Of a stretch of DNA of 64,000 bases, positions 30,279-41,533 are shown in pieces. The position numbers and the translations under genes were made by a program. The stretch lies in assembly GCA_000333855.2 (NCBI GenBank), contig CM007346.1, positions 177,715 to 241,714 of the forward strand, given 5' to 3'. The DNA is from Endotrypanum monterogeii. Taxonomy: Eukaryota; Euglenozoa; Kinetoplastea; Trypanosomatida; Trypanosomatidae. The notes beneath the pieces were generated by a model. It made no database searches. It saw only the letters and a program-made list of their open reading frames with translations, and was not told where the DNA came from. How positions within the stretch are numbered: position 1 is the first letter of the stretch; each line of letters opens with the position of its first letter.

Positions 30279-32810
30279 TCATCGCGCTAGAGCAGCACCA
30301 TTGCGCACCAGCTGCTCCGGCTGTCCCCGAAGCGCTACTATTGTCTCTGTGACGACGTCCTCTGGTATGGGATCCTTCTCTAGCAACACAATCGCATGCT
30401 CCAGACCCGCGAAGAGCTTCAGGCCACGTAAGCACTCCGACTGTATATTCTCCGCCTTCAGCTTCTCTGGCAAGCTGTCGGTGTCGTCGAAGGATGTACT
30501 CACATGGGTAGTCGAATCGAAATCCAGCACACCGCAGAGGTGGAACGTGTTGCTGTGGGTAAGCGCTAGCGAGAAATATTTTCCAAGGCACACCTCCCGG
30601 ACATTCTCGAGCGCCAGCGTCGGTGTGACCACCCTGCTACCTAACATACCAAGCTGGTTCTTGTCGTTGACGCCCCATACGTAGAGCCTCGCGCCATCGT
30701 CAATGCCGTAGCTCGTGTAGCAGCCACACCCGATGCGAGTGAAAAACGCCTCATGTGCGATCCGAACAGGAATGTAGTGATGCTCGCAGTCACCCACCCC
30801 GAGACGGCCACCTGTACCGATGCCCCACGCGTAGACTTCACCAATCGAGTTGAGCGCCATCCCGTGCCAACCGCCGGCAGCGACCTGAAGGATGCCCTTG
30901 AGGCTGTCGATGAGAACGGGAGACAGCACGACACCGCGGGTTTCACCAGATATATCCCGCATGATCATGTTTGTGGGAACAACAGTCGGATCGGGCTCCA
31001 GCCCTACTCCGCAGCATTCAATTGTGCCCCAGCTGTACACCTGACCAGACGCGCTGAGAGCCAGTGCAAAGTAGCTACCACAGGCCACCTGGACAATCTC
31101 CTTGTCAGCAAGCCAGCCAATCTCGCGAGGCTGCGAAATACGCTGATACCTCCTCGGATCCACACCGAGCCCGCACTGAGCAAAGCTGTTGTTGCCCCAT
31201 GAAAAGACTCGCTCCCCCTCAGTGATAGCCATTGCAAAGGAGAAGCCAGCCGCGACGGATGTGACGATAGTGCGGGAAAAGAACCCGATGCGTGTTGCCT
31301 GAGGAAAGACGGGAACACGGTCGTCGGTGAAGTGCTTTGCCTGTGCCGTATCAAATCCGAGCTGACCCCACCCACCGACACCAAAGGAATAGCAGCTGCC
31401 CCGACGACTAATCATCAATGTGAAGCCCGCACCACCGCCGCATGACAAGATGCCCTCTTTGAGTCCAATGGAACTGACAGCGAGAGGCACGCCACGGTGG
31501 GGAACGCCAAGTACAAACATTGTTGTATTTTTAGGTATCGTCAAAGAAAGCCCATGCGACGGCCCACTCCTCGTCCACAAAGCGGTGTAGTTCTCTAAGA
31601 TTGCCTGGCAGCGCACCATGCGCATCCCGTAGCCAATACCGATACCCAGGCCCAGTCCCGTTCCATAGACGACGACATCGCCATTGCCCAATAGCAATAG
31701 CGTATGCAGGCGGCCACAACTTGCATGAATCACCTTCCGCCCCCCCGCTACGCCCATTTTTGTCGGCACCGGCACAACGTACTCACCCACTACGCCGCAT
31801 TGACCACCCTGGTTGTCCCCACAAGCGTAGGCGCAACCACCGTCTGTGACGAAGACGGTGTGAAAGGAGCCGCAGGCAACGTCGACGACACGCTTGCCCT
31901 TCATGAACGCCACAATCTCCGGCACCAGGTGATCATCCTGATCCCCGTGACCCAGACGGCCGCTGTTGCCGATGCCCCACGTGTAAACAGAACCGTCCGT
32001 CGACACGGCGGCGTAGTGCCATGGACCGCTAGCAAGGAGCTTGATGTTTTTTCCACTGAGGCTGTCAAGGAGCACTGGTTCGCGAACTACTAGCTGAGAT
32101 TCTGATTGCAGAGACGGCACCAACGCGGACCCGACAGCCGCCAACCTTTCCTCCAGAGCGTCGCGGTCACCTAGCAACGTTGCTTCGCCCCAGCCGTAGA
32201 CAGCGCCCGACATTGTCCGCGCCAGAACGCTGTAGTTGGAGCACACCACTTCTACCACAGTCTCACCGGAGACGTAGCGAATCTGTCCATATCCACAACA
32301 CGCGTTGTTGAGGTCAGGATGACACTGCCCGCAGTTGTTTGCCCCCCATGCATACACATTCCCCTTAAGGGAAACACACGCGTAGAAGGCAGAGCCAGCA
32401 GCCACATCAACTACTACGTCGTCCTGAGTGAAGGGGACCACGTCCACCTGTCCGGGGCAAATGGGCATGTTCGCCTCGTTTGCGATCACACGTGGACAGA
32501 ACCGCGGATTACCAACGCCAAGCTCCCCCCACATGCCCCCGCCCATGGCCATCAAAATGTTGCGCACGCCTAGCCAGACCGAAGAAAGACCGCCGCATGC
32601 AATGCGGATCGGTTTGTCATGACCACCAATCATCATTGGGGTCACCAGGTTGTAGCGGAAGTTGGTGCCCAGCTCACCATTGCGGCAGAAACCCCAGCCA
32701 ACAATGACGCCATCGCCAGTAACATAGCGCTCGACGAGCTTGCGCGCGGTCAGAGCGACGCTGTCCATGTTGGTATACAGCGCGCCGACCGTCTCCGTGA
32801 CGGTCTGCAT
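30279..32810 (-). CDS. RCC1-repeat beta-propeller protein (843 aa)
   Basis: 843 aa, composed nearly throughout of RCC1 repeats. Each blade shows a W/F-G-x-x-x-x-G-Q/R-L-G core followed about 25 residues later by V-A-C-G-x-x-H/Y/F. Examples in order are WGANNCGQC, WGIGNSGRLGHG, DNQGGQCGV, VGGWGQLGF, WGNNSFAQCGLG, WGIGTGGRLGVG and WGVNDKNQLG. There are about a dozen or more units, enough for two seven-bladed propellers. No signal peptide, transmembrane helix or second domain is evident; the last 60 residues are helical. RCC1 folds act in Ran nucleotide exchange or as scaffolds and in ubiquitin ligases; the length and absence of a clear beta-wing argue against a simple RanGEF. An AG at 32844-32845 after a poly-T tract supports the start. 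Its neighbour at 34168-39462 is a second RCC1 protein, suggesting old duplication. Confidence 0.88.
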   Translation of the reverse strand: MQTVTETVGALYTNMDSVALTARKLVERYVTGDGVIVGWGFCRNGELGTNFRYNLVTPMMIGGHDKPIRIACGGLSSVWLGVRNILMAMGGGMWGELGVGNPRFCPRVIANEANMPICPGQVDVVPFTQDDVVVDVAAGSAFYACVSLKGNVYAWGANNCGQCHPDLNNACCGYGQIRYVSGETVVEVVCSNYSVLARTMSGAVYGWGEATLLGDRDALEERLAAVGSALVPSLQSESQLVVREPVLLDSLSGKNIKLLASGPWHYAAVSTDGSVYTWGIGNSGRLGHGDQDDHLVPEIVAFMKGKRVVDVACGSFHTVFVTDGGCAYACGDNQGGQCGVVGEYVVPVPTKMGVAGGRKVIHASCGRLHTLLLLGNGDVVVYGTGLGLGIGIGYGMRMVRCQAILENYTALWTRSGPSHGLSLTIPKNTTMFVLGVPHRGVPLAVSSIGLKEGILSCGGGAGFTLMISRRGSCYSFGVGGWGQLGFDTAQAKHFTDDRVPVFPQATRIGFFSRTIVTSVAAGFSFAMAITEGERVFSWGNNSFAQCGLGVDPRRYQRISQPREIGWLADKEIVQVACGSYFALALSASGQVYSWGTIECCGVGLEPDPTVVPTNMIMRDISGETRGVVLSPVLIDSLKGILQVAAGGWHGMALNSIGEVYAWGIGTGGRLGVGDCEHHYIPVRIAHEAFFTRIGCGCYTSYGIDDGARLYVWGVNDKNQLGMLGSRVVTPTLALENVREVCLGKYFSLALTHSNTFHLCGVLDFDSTTHVSTSFDDTDSLPEKLKAENIQSECLRGLKLFAGLEHAIVLLEKDPIPEDVVTETIVALRGQPEQLVRNGAALAR

Positions 32811-34167
32811 GGCTAAGATGTGTGTCGTGTCAATGAAAGCGAACTAGTAGAAAAAAAAAAAAAGCTAGTGAGTAGATGAGCTCCAATGAAGAAAAAAAAA
32901 CAATAAAAAGGAAGGGAGAAGGAAAGCTGTGTGGGTTGAGGCTTGAAACGCCCCACAAGTTGGATAAATATATATGTCTACTGGTGTATTACTTTGAAGG
33001 AGACTGAGAAATAATCCACGTGAAGGTGAGACGCAACGCTGAAGGCGTAGGACGTACACCTCAGACGGCGAGACCCTGATGACCGGGGCGGGGGATACAG
33101 AAATTTGAAGAGAAGGGATCAGGATTCAATGCGAGCATACAATAAAACATCAGACGTGCAAGAATGGAAAGGCGGAAGGTAGTTGACAAATAAGAAGGTT
33201 CACCCCCCCCATGGGCAACGACGACCCACAGGGAAAGAGACGACTGCATCCATGGGGTGAGAGGGGAAAAAACATATACACAGAGCAGCAGCAGCAGTAG
33301 CAGTCCCCGCTTTCAACTCACAATGATGGCACATCGTATTGTGGACCTCGACGACGATGAGGCGTCGATATGAAGACGTACAATGATCCGCACAGTAGTG
33401 GTTCACTTCACACAAATCAGAAGGAATATATATTTATGCGCGTATAGGTCTTTGAAGGTGTGTGTGTACGCGACGCGCTTTGATTGAAGCCAGAGGGCAG
33501 CACTTATATATATATATATATATATTATTTTCTAAAATGCAGCTCACCCTGCAAGCTTCGAGCATCATCAGGTTAACTGAACCTTTATACCCCACAAAAA
33601 CATATTCTCAATGCCGAATCCCTGCTTTCTGGAGCGCAGTATGTCGACTGGATTATGTTATGGGCTCGTCATCGGCGAAGCACACTCCTCCTTAAAGTCC
33701 CCCCCCAGGCCTTTTTTGTTCAGAAACACACACACACACACACACACACATCGTGTGGACGCCGGGGAGAAAAACAGAATAACGAGAAAAAAAAAAGAGA
33801 TTGAGCATACAGTCTCGGAAAAGAAATAGAAAAAAACACACAGCTAACCGGGCAAAAGCGGCTATCTCGGCGTAGTCGAGAAGCGCAGACGTGTGGATGC
33901 AGCAGAGGCGAAAAACTCGAATTCCAGTGAGCCGTAGACACAGACGCACATGAGGAGCTGCAAAAGAAAAAGAAGAATACGCGGAATTTTTGTGAAGACC
34001 CAACACCAACGTCCTCACTCCTCTTAGTATAGACAGACAGAGGTATTAAAGAAGAGGACACGAGATAACGAGTGCAGTCGTCCGTTCACCAGCCAAGCTG
34101 ACCCTCTCCTCCTCCTCCTCCATCTCTGCGCATGCCCCTCTCGTCACTCCACTTTGGGATTCACTCT
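32811..34167. other. Intergenic between the two RCC1 genes
   Basis: Contains the splice signal for the 843-aa gene, (TA)n near 33505-33525 and (CA)n near 33726-33750. No gene seen. Confidence 0.55.
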
Positions 34168-37100
34168 TTAGCACAGACCCCCCCTCCGCACTGAACCTTC
34201 TGTTTGATGCAGAAGTACCTGCAGACCCGTCTGAGCCATACACACCTCCTGCACCGACGGTCGACGTGTTTCCACAACGAGAGAGATATTCTCCCACCCA
34301 GCGAAGCAGCGGACTCCAAAGATGCGTTCTTCAGAAGCTGAGAGCGGCGGTGGCCGTGGCCGTGGAGATGGCAACGATGGTGCCAATGGTACAGAGTTGG
34401 CTACAGCCGCCTTGACTGTTGCATTGCATGAGTCCTGCTGCAGGGATGGCGGCGGCGGCGGCGGCGGAGGAAGCCCGTGCAGTGGCCCCCTAGCAGCTGC
34501 TCCTGGATCTGTTACCCCACGCGAAACAGCAGTCCTACTCGTACCGGCGGTTGAAGGAGTGGGGGGATCTTTTTGAAGCGACGGCGGTGACACTGGCCTT
34601 ACGTCTGGAACCCTTTCCCTCATAATCACCGCCCTGCAAGGTTGCTCCATCCCAGGCGCCTTTGCCTGCATGGGTGTCAGCGGCGCTCGATCGCTGACCT
34701 TACATGGCGGTATTCGAGTGCACATGTCCACTTGGCTGGAACCCTCTGCACTTGAAAGACGTGCTGCGGGTTCGGGTGCCCGACTATCGCTGCCATAGCA
34801 GTTGGCTTCTGCTAAGGCAATGTCTGGCTGCGCCTCCTCCTCAACCATGTACAAGTTCCCCTCACTACTGCTGGGGGCATCGCCCCCGCCCATCCCATCA
34901 ACTGCAACGGCAGTCCTAGGTGAACACCCTCTCCGTTGACCGGTTTCAGCCGGTCTCGAGGGGGCGGAAAAAGAGTGCTCAGAGATCGTCTCCTGCCGGT
35001 GCTCGACCGCTGTCGCATCATCTGCGCCTGGTCCCGGCGTCGTACTAGGGGAAAACTTATTTTTGGGTGTCCTGTGGGATGCCAGCCCCCCGGCCACTGC
35101 CGAGGTGCTCAAAAAGGTGGCCACTGGACTGCTGCAAGCTCCGCCCGTCACAGGGAACATAGGGCTTGTGGAGTGCAGTGACAACTTTCTGGCGCACGCA
35201 CAATTGGGTGATGAGCCAACCGCGCCCGCCTCCAGCTCCTGTAACTGCCGCAAAGATGGCGGTCGAGGACGCAGAGAAGATCGACCAGCTGCAGGCGACT
35301 TTGCAGTCTTCGCCTTTGCCTGGAAGCCCGCATGGGATGGCACGGATTCTGCCTCCTCACTTTTCGCCGCACTGTTCATATCGGTGCTCCTCTGCTGTCG
35401 TTGGTGGCCCTGTGCACCTGCCACACACGAAGATGCACCACCGCCGTCGTTGCGTAACGATACACTGCGTCCACAGTGCAGCTGCGGAGGACGCCCCATC
35501 GACTCCTTGACGTTCATACAGAGAAGAGGCTGCGGCGTGCTGTAGAAGCTAGGCAATAGATAGCTCTGACCAGCATACGAGATCCGACCGGAGACACGTA
35601 CTTGGCCATCCTCAAACACCACAACGCCAAACTGCGCTGTGAAAGAGGCGTCTCGCACCTGTCGCGCCACCACCGTAGGAGCGGTGATGGTGCCGATGCT
35701 CCGAGCATCCTCATCACTGTCCCGTACCTGACCAATTCCCAGGCTGGGAACTGGGTCACCGCCAGCGTTGCCGCTGATGCGACGGGTTGGCATACCACAT
35801 TCGCCAAATCGGTTAATGCCCCAGACCCACAGCTCCCCCTCATCACTGATCGCGAAGGAGCTGTGGGGCCCACATCCGATGCTTCGAATGGTCTGTGTAA
35901 GTGCCACCCGCACCGGCGTTGGTGTAACTGAAAGGAAAGAGGAAGCGTCAGAAGTGCCTGCTGCACACCCGTTGCCGAGGACGCCGGCGCCCCAGGCGAA
36001 GACAGTGCATGACACCGTCATCGCGACAGCGTGGCAGAGCCCTGCTGCCACCGCTACGACGTCACTCAGCCCGTCGACGCGCGTCGGTATGGGCACATCG
36101 CTACCCGCATCATGGGCCTGCAGCATAGGTTCACCCAACCCACAGTACATGCCCTCGCCGTGGGTAAGTACCTCCCCATCAGCAGTGAGAGCAACGACGA
36201 AGGTCCCTCCGCAGCCTATTTGCACGACTCTCTTATCTGTATAGGCGGCGATACGCACCGGGGAGAAAACATGCGTGACCTCTGCGGGCTGGCACAGCGT
36301 TCGATGGTTATTGCTGCCCCAACCGTAGACCACGCCGCTGTCGTCTAGGGCGAGAACGAAATCGGGGCCACAACGCACATAATGAATGACAGCCTCCCGT
36401 GGGATTCTCACCTCGCGGAAGGTCGAAGCGACGGTGACATCATCACTGTGGGTGGGCCTCATGCAGTCTCCAATGCCAAGCTGGCCAGAATCACCCCGCC
36501 CAATAGCGACGAGGGAATCGTTCTCTGACACCACCACAAGAAAACCAACCCCGGACGCAGCGCATCGCACACCGCTGTGCACCACCCACCTCGACGCATT
36601 GAACACCTCGTCGATAGTGGAATGTCCAATCGCCATCAACGCAGTGCCACGGCGCACAACACCTGCCACGCCTTGGAGGTAGCTAGAGTGCAACATCAGC
36701 GTGACGTAGTTAGTCAGAATGCGCACCGGGGCGCAAAGACGAGAGCCATACCCCAAGCCAATACCGCACGTCCTGTACGAGCCGCATGCGACGACGTCAC
36801 CGTCTGCAAGCAGGATGCACGTATGCTCCCGCGCACAGCTCACTGACACCGCCTTCAGAGGAAGAGGCAACAACGTGGGCAAGCGGCGCGGTTCACACCC
36901 ACGCAGACCCAGCTGACCCTCAGTGTTCTCCCCAAAAACGTAGACTGCGCCGGTGCTAGTGAGGACAGCGCTGTGGGTATAAGAGCAGCTAGCATCGACT
37001 ACAAAAAATGACCGTAGCCCCTCAACAAGGCGTGGCTCCACCTCGGAACTATCGGTGCCATGTCCCAGTCGCCCGTTTCGGCCCACACCCCAGGTGTACA

Positions 37101-39462
37101 CTTCACCTCTCTGCGATATGGCCAACGCGTGCCACGGCCCAGCGCGTACAGCCGCCATTGGTCCTAAGTTGGACTGTTGCAGACGCACTATCTGCCTGGC
37201 ACACTTGTATTGATCGGGTGCTAGACTAGGTTTAAGCACCCTTCCGCCAGCCTTGCACCCCAGCATCGACGCAATACCCCAGGTACCGATGACGCCGTCT
37301 TGGAAGAGCACCATACCAAAGAACTGGCCAAAGCACACATCAAGCACTCTGATGTCCTCAGTCTGCAGCTGGACTGGCGAGAGCACGCGGCTCGTATCGG
37401 GCATCGCCAAGCACTGTCCGTAGACGTTGTGACCCCAACAATATAGTGCGCTGTCCCCAGCGAGTGCCACGGCACACGCGGTGCCCGCAGCGATCCGGGT
37501 GACACGCCTCTTCTCTTTGAAAAGTACTTGCTGCCACGTATTCACTCCAGCATTCGCGTAGCGCAGGCCGCAGGAGCCGATGCCGAGCTGCCCATTTTCG
37601 GCGCGGCCACAGCTGTACAGGCCACCATCAACGGTCACTATGTACGTCACCCCGAGACCGCAGGCAACCTGTGCTACAGGGACAGGCGTGTAAATCGGGA
37701 GAGGGAGGGACGCATAGCCGGCAGCGCTAGTGTCGTCGGGAGACGCAGCATGAACTGGTACAACCCCAGCTGAAGTTGTTGATATAATATTTTGAAAGTC
37801 CGAGGAGGGACAGCCATGGACCTGATTAGCTCCTTTCTGTGCCTTGAGCCGTGTCTCGGGCAGGTTGTCTGCGGCAGACCGACCGCGCGCTACAAACGCC
37901 CTGAGGGTAGCCGGAAACGAGACTGTTGCTGAGCCCTTGCCCTTTACAGACCCCTTCTCGTTAGTGTGGCCGTTAAGCCCTACGGCAGGAACCACGGTCG
38001 GGTTCTCCCCCGTGGGGATTATTGAGACTGAGGCGGCATCGTCGACTTGGCCCATAGACCCTCCTGCATGGTCGCAAAAAGCAGTGCGACCGCTTGGCAC
38101 CCCGGGTCTGTGTCGCCGATTGAAGAAGGAATGCGAGCCGAGCGCGCCTTTTGCCATGGAGCCCCAAGTCATCAGCATACCCTCCCCCATGTATTGTTGC
38201 AGCAGGGAGCAGCCCAGGCACATGTGGTGGTAGGCGCTGGTGCCGCACGTAGATGACACGAATGCCATCTCATTGCGCACAGCGAACGGGTCGGGAGTGT
38301 CGTTGTCTACTGCAGCGTCGAGTGGACGCGTGTGCAGGGCTGTGTCTGAGATCTTGCCCCACTCGCCAGGCCTCGCTGGGGTAAGCGGTGGTGAAGAAGA
38401 GGCTTTGGCCTCCGACTTCGAAAAGTGCCTCGGCTGCCTGCTCTTGCGCCACGCACCAAGCCTAGCCACGTTGTCGATCGTAGGCAAACGCGGCACACAG
38501 CCCACGCCGTAGTACGCTGAGAATTGCACCACGGGTGCGGGGAACTGTGCCGTCAACAGTATCTCAACAGCGAGGGGCGGAGATCTCGGAGAAGCGCCTA
38601 CAATAGCATCGTGCTCGCCGACCCTCTCCCCCGTGGTCGATGCACAAGCGCTGCCCTCACACAGCGGGTCACCTACGTAAAGCGGGTTAACAGGATAGGG
38701 AGCACTGCTAGGTTTTGCGGGGAGATTGCGATACCGCCGCGCTGGTTGCAAGGGCAAGTCGCCAGATACGGGGGGAATAGAGGCCCCATGAGTGCTGCGG
38801 TATTCAATGCTGCTAGAGCGCGGTGAGCTCGCTGAGCTGTTCGCTACAGGAGGGGGTCGAGGATCGGTTGAACAAGTTAGCAAAGCGAGGGCTCCGCTAG
38901 AGTTCGCCGTCGCAGCAGCCCCTCGGACGACGTGCTGTAGCGGCGCTTGGTGGTGCTCGTTATACTCGCTCGTACCGTGACGAAGTGGCGAAGCTTCTCC
39001 CGAATCAGCCGATCCGCTTAGAACGTTGAGTGATACCTCCCTCTTCAGGAAATCCTGCGGGCTACAACCGTACGTCGAGACGAGCATCATGACAAACATA
39101 ATTGCATAGCGCCGCTGCGAGGAGAGCTGCGCAAGGTAAGCGTCGAGGTTCATATCGCGGCACTTCTGAATGCCGAGGGAGAGGAGGATACTCTTCACAT
39201 CGTACCCCTCTTCTGCAGCTCGTGCACCTAAAATCGCAAGTATGCGCAGTGCGTGAAAGGCCTCCTCGCTCGGAAGCACCGACTCTGATGCCCGCACTGG
39301 ACTAAGCGCGCGGCCCTCGCGCACCAGTAGTGTGACAAGCGCTGTGTAGGCCCCGGTGCGTAGCTGACCACTCGGTATCGCTTGCCTAGCCTCGATGCAG
39401 TCCAAGATATCCGACAGACGGGAGGTGTCACCTTGGCACAATCGTCTGAATGCCGCTTCCAT
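34168..39462 (-). CDS. Giant RCC1-repeat protein (1764 aa)
   Basis: 1764 aa in three parts. Residues 1-145 are helical (EEAFHALRILAILGAR, YAIMFVMMLVSTYG), perhaps a separate small domain. About 150-590 is low complexity. About 600-1310 holds a long series of RCC1 repeats: CGRAENGQLGIG, WGHNVYGQC, WGVGRNGRLGHG, FGENTEGQLGLRG, IGRGDSGQLGIGD, WGSNNHRTLC, WGAGVLGNG and WGINRFGECG, each followed by a V-x-C/A-G-x-x-H/F unit. About 1310-1764 is disordered, Ser/Pro/Ala-rich, with a run of eight prolines. The start is supported by a CCAG acceptor five bases upstream (39468-39469) after a T-rich stretch. Transcribed just before the 843-aa RCC1 gene. Function unknown; RCC1 propellers usually bind proteins or chromatin. 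Confidence 0.88.
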   Translation of the reverse strand: MEAAFRRLCQGDTSRLSDILDCIEARQAIPSGQLRTGAYTALVTLLVREGRALSPVRASESVLPSEEAFHALRILAILGARAAEEGYDVKSILLSLGIQKCRDMNLDAYLAQLSSQRRYAIMFVMMLVSTYGCSPQDFLKREVSLNVLSGSADSGEASPLRHGTSEYNEHHQAPLQHVVRGAAATANSSGALALLTCSTDPRPPPVANSSASSPRSSSIEYRSTHGASIPPVSGDLPLQPARRYRNLPAKPSSAPYPVNPLYVGDPLCEGSACASTTGERVGEHDAIVGASPRSPPLAVEILLTAQFPAPVVQFSAYYGVGCVPRLPTIDNVARLGAWRKSRQPRHFSKSEAKASSSPPLTPARPGEWGKISDTALHTRPLDAAVDNDTPDPFAVRNEMAFVSSTCGTSAYHHMCLGCSLLQQYMGEGMLMTWGSMAKGALGSHSFFNRRHRPGVPSGRTAFCDHAGGSMGQVDDAASVSIIPTGENPTVVPAVGLNGHTNEKGSVKGKGSATVSFPATLRAFVARGRSAADNLPETRLKAQKGANQVHGCPSSDFQNIISTTSAGVVPVHAASPDDTSAAGYASLPLPIYTPVPVAQVACGLGVTYIVTVDGGLYSCGRAENGQLGIGSCGLRYANAGVNTWQQVLFKEKRRVTRIAAGTACAVALAGDSALYCWGHNVYGQCLAMPDTSRVLSPVQLQTEDIRVLDVCFGQFFGMVLFQDGVIGTWGIASMLGCKAGGRVLKPSLAPDQYKCARQIVRLQQSNLGPMAAVRAGPWHALAISQRGEVYTWGVGRNGRLGHGTDSSEVEPRLVEGLRSFFVVDASCSYTHSAVLTSTGAVYVFGENTEGQLGLRGCEPRRLPTLLPLPLKAVSVSCAREHTCILLADGDVVACGSYRTCGIGLGYGSRLCAPVRILTNYVTLMLHSSYLQGVAGVVRRGTALMAIGHSTIDEVFNASRWVVHSGVRCAASGVGFLVVVSENDSLVAIGRGDSGQLGIGDCMRPTHSDDVTVASTFREVRIPREAVIHYVRCGPDFVLALDDSGVVYGWGSNNHRTLCQPAEVTHVFSPVRIAAYTDKRVVQIGCGGTFVVALTADGEVLTHGEGMYCGLGEPMLQAHDAGSDVPIPTRVDGLSDVVAVAAGLCHAVAMTVSCTVFAWGAGVLGNGCAAGTSDASSFLSVTPTPVRVALTQTIRSIGCGPHSSFAISDEGELWVWGINRFGECGMPTRRISGNAGGDPVPSLGIGQVRDSDEDARSIGTITAPTVVARQVRDASFTAQFGVVVFEDGQVRVSGRISYAGQSYLLPSFYSTPQPLLCMNVKESMGRPPQLHCGRSVSLRNDGGGASSCVAGAQGHQRQQRSTDMNSAAKSEEAESVPSHAGFQAKAKTAKSPAAGRSSLRPRPPSLRQLQELEAGAVGSSPNCACARKLSLHSTSPMFPVTGGACSSPVATFLSTSAVAGGLASHRTPKNKFSPSTTPGPGADDATAVEHRQETISEHSFSAPSRPAETGQRRGCSPRTAVAVDGMGGGDAPSSSEGNLYMVEEEAQPDIALAEANCYGSDSRAPEPAARLSSAEGSSQVDMCTRIPPCKVSDRAPLTPMQAKAPGMEQPCRAVIMRERVPDVRPVSPPSLQKDPPTPSTAGTSRTAVSRGVTDPGAAARGPLHGLPPPPPPPPSLQQDSCNATVKAAVANSVPLAPSLPSPRPRPPPLSASEERIFGVRCFAGWENISLVVETRRPSVQEVCMAQTGLQVLLHQTEGSVRRGGLC

Positions 39463-40492
39463 GGCAACTGGAAAAAGATTCGACTTGGGTGTGACGATAA
39501 CAGGCAGTGAAGGCGATTGACATCAAGCCCCCCTACACGAATGCACTAAATATTGGTCAAAACAGCGAAAACAGGAAGGGGGCGGGAGAAAAAAAAAATT
39601 GTGCGGGTACGAAAGCGGAAGAATATATACGTTTCATATCTATACAAAAATATATATATATATATATATATATTGATCTATAGAGTTGTATAAATATATA
39701 TGTGTATACGTATATACGACCTACAATGCGAGAGCTGAGATATATTAAAAAGCAAACGAAAAGAAGTCTATTTGTTTCTTCGTCTGTAGGTTTGTATGTA
39801 GGGCAGATGTCTGCAACAGTTCCGCTGGCACCAGCGCGGGTAGCTCAGGTATCACCAGAACTTTCTTGACCAGATAAAAACCCGCTTGTACATGCACGAA
39901 TGAGCAAAACGAATGGGGAAAAGAGGGGGAAGATCTCCAAAGTCCAGCAAGGGGAGGGGGATTCCGAAGAGGAATAATAATCACATATATGCCGATAAAG
40001 CAGATCGGCGCGTTCCTGTGACGAAAAAAAAAAGGGGGGAAAAATGAATGCGGTTAAGGGAAGGCTAAGAGTGTATGCTGGGGTAAGTGACCAACATCAC
40101 TCTTGGCAGTGAACGTTGTTGAGAAGGAGAAAGCGCGCTGAGATGGAACTGCACGTACGCCGGAGAGGAGGGAGGTACAATAAAATAGCAGTAAGACTGC
40201 TGGAAACAGTTTTTGTGCGTGTGTGTGTGTGTACGGGTGGGATGGGAGGGGGGGGGGAAGGGATATGAGAGATGATAGATAAAGCCACCTTTCGTAACAG
40301 AAGAAAATGATGAGGAAATAAGGAGGTGCCTGACATTATCCAGAAAATGTTCGCCTGTGTCGAGTTGCCCATCCGCGATGGTACACGGTGGAGTTCACAC
40401 AGCAGAACATGTGGGGGAAGTAAGAGAGGATTGCTACAGCAAGAGGGTTGGCTTTGGCTTTGACTATTTTTCTTGGTGAAACCCCATGCACG
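39463..40492. other. Intergenic, RBMX2-like to giant RCC1 gene
   Basis: AT-rich with a (TA)n run at about 39652-39672 and a TG tract near 40215-40232. No gene seen. Confidence 0.55.
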
Positions 40493-40969
40493 TTAGACCA
40501 TGACGTTATGTCGACTTAACCACTGTGTATATGTTTCCACCTCAGTATTGCACAAGTGAGGTACAACGACCTCCTCGCACCGCTCCACGGATATTCCCTT
40601 CTGCCCTGCATCCGCTACGGCGCTCGCCTGTGAAGCCGAAAGAAAGAAATGCTCACCCTTTTCGTAGTTGCTGTTCATCTCGTCAGCGGCGAGAATTCCA
40701 CTGCGGTAATCTCTGAATTTTACAAATGCGGTTCCCAAAAAACGACCCGTTTTCCTGTGGCGTGCAAAACGTACATCAACAACTTCGCCAAATTGAGAGA
40801 AGACGGTTGCAATATCCCCTTCAGATAGCTGAGGAATGTCGACATCACCTCCTCCCTCCTTCAGAGGCTGGTGAAGCAGGCGCCGTATAACGATCCATGG
40901 GGCGCTCCCTAGCAAAGAGTGATACTCGGCGGTATACGGACCTGAATTTCCGCTGCGGTACTTTCTCAT
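40493..40969 (-). CDS. RRM protein, RBMX2/Ist3-like
   Basis: 158 aa with one RNA-recognition motif at about 24-100. The pattern matches RBMX2/Ist3 (Snu17): a short N-terminal YTAEYHSLLGSAPW lead-in (compare the WHSEYKDSAW stretch of RBMX2), RNP2 IVIRRL, then LSEGDIATVFSQFGEVVDV, the loop RHRKTGRFLG, RNP1 LGTAFVKF, and the helix YRSGILAADEMN. A Gly/Asp-rich insertion of about 12 residues lies between RNP2 and the first helix. In yeast and humans this protein belongs to the RES complex of the activated spliceosome; a role in trans-splicing here is inference. The frame continues to 41161, but that segment contains the poly-T tract and the AG at 41067-41068, so the ATG at 40969 is preferred. Base composition is more AT-rich than in the flanking RCC1 genes. 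Confidence 0.78.
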   Translation of the reverse strand: MRKYRSGNSGPYTAEYHSLLGSAPWIVIRRLLHQPLKEGGGDVDIPQLSEGDIATVFSQFGEVVDVRFARHRKTGRFLGTAFVKFRDYRSGILAADEMNSNYEKGEHFFLSASQASAVADAGQKGISVERCEEVVVPHLCNTEVETYTQWLSRHNVMV

Positions 40970-41066
40970 TTGAACTTCTCCCGAGGGCAAGGCACGCAGG
41001 CAGCTAGAGCAAACAGCGGGTGGCCACCAATTCTCTTGTGGACAAAAAGGGAACCAAGCCACAGCC

Positions 41067-41068
41067 CT
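41067..41068 (-). promoter_or_regulatory. Candidate spliced-leader acceptor of the RBMX2-like gene
   Basis: On the minus strand a CT-rich tract and a T12 run (41140-41080) precede the AG in CGCAG. The next in-frame ATG is 40969. Confidence 0.6.
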
Positions 41069-41533
41069 GCGACGAGAAATGCAAAAAAAAAAAATAGAAG
41101 TTGTCAGGAGAAAGAGGGAAGGGAGGGAAAAAAAGTTACCACCTATCTCAACGAGATCCATTCCTGTTCATTAGCTGAACATTCTTTTCCATGTCAACGA
41201 AATTCGGTTATAGCTCCTATAGAATCCAAGCATAAATGTTGTCGAGGAGCCGCTCGTACAACGGATGGCACTCTCGAAAACGATGGAAATTGTTTCCCAG
41301 GAACAAACTTCGAATATTTGAGAGCGCTTAAAATAAAGCGACCGTAGACCAAAAACTTAAAAAGCAGTCCCTAAACAATTTCGCTCCTCGTGGTGTTTGC
41401 GTAGTCACGGAACTCCAGTACACTTTCTACTCGTTTTTCAGCAACACACATATCAAAGGAAAAATGGAAGGAAACCTGGTGTACTGCCGCATCTGCCAAG
41501 AAGACATTACAGCGCAACAAAAAGAAAAAACAT

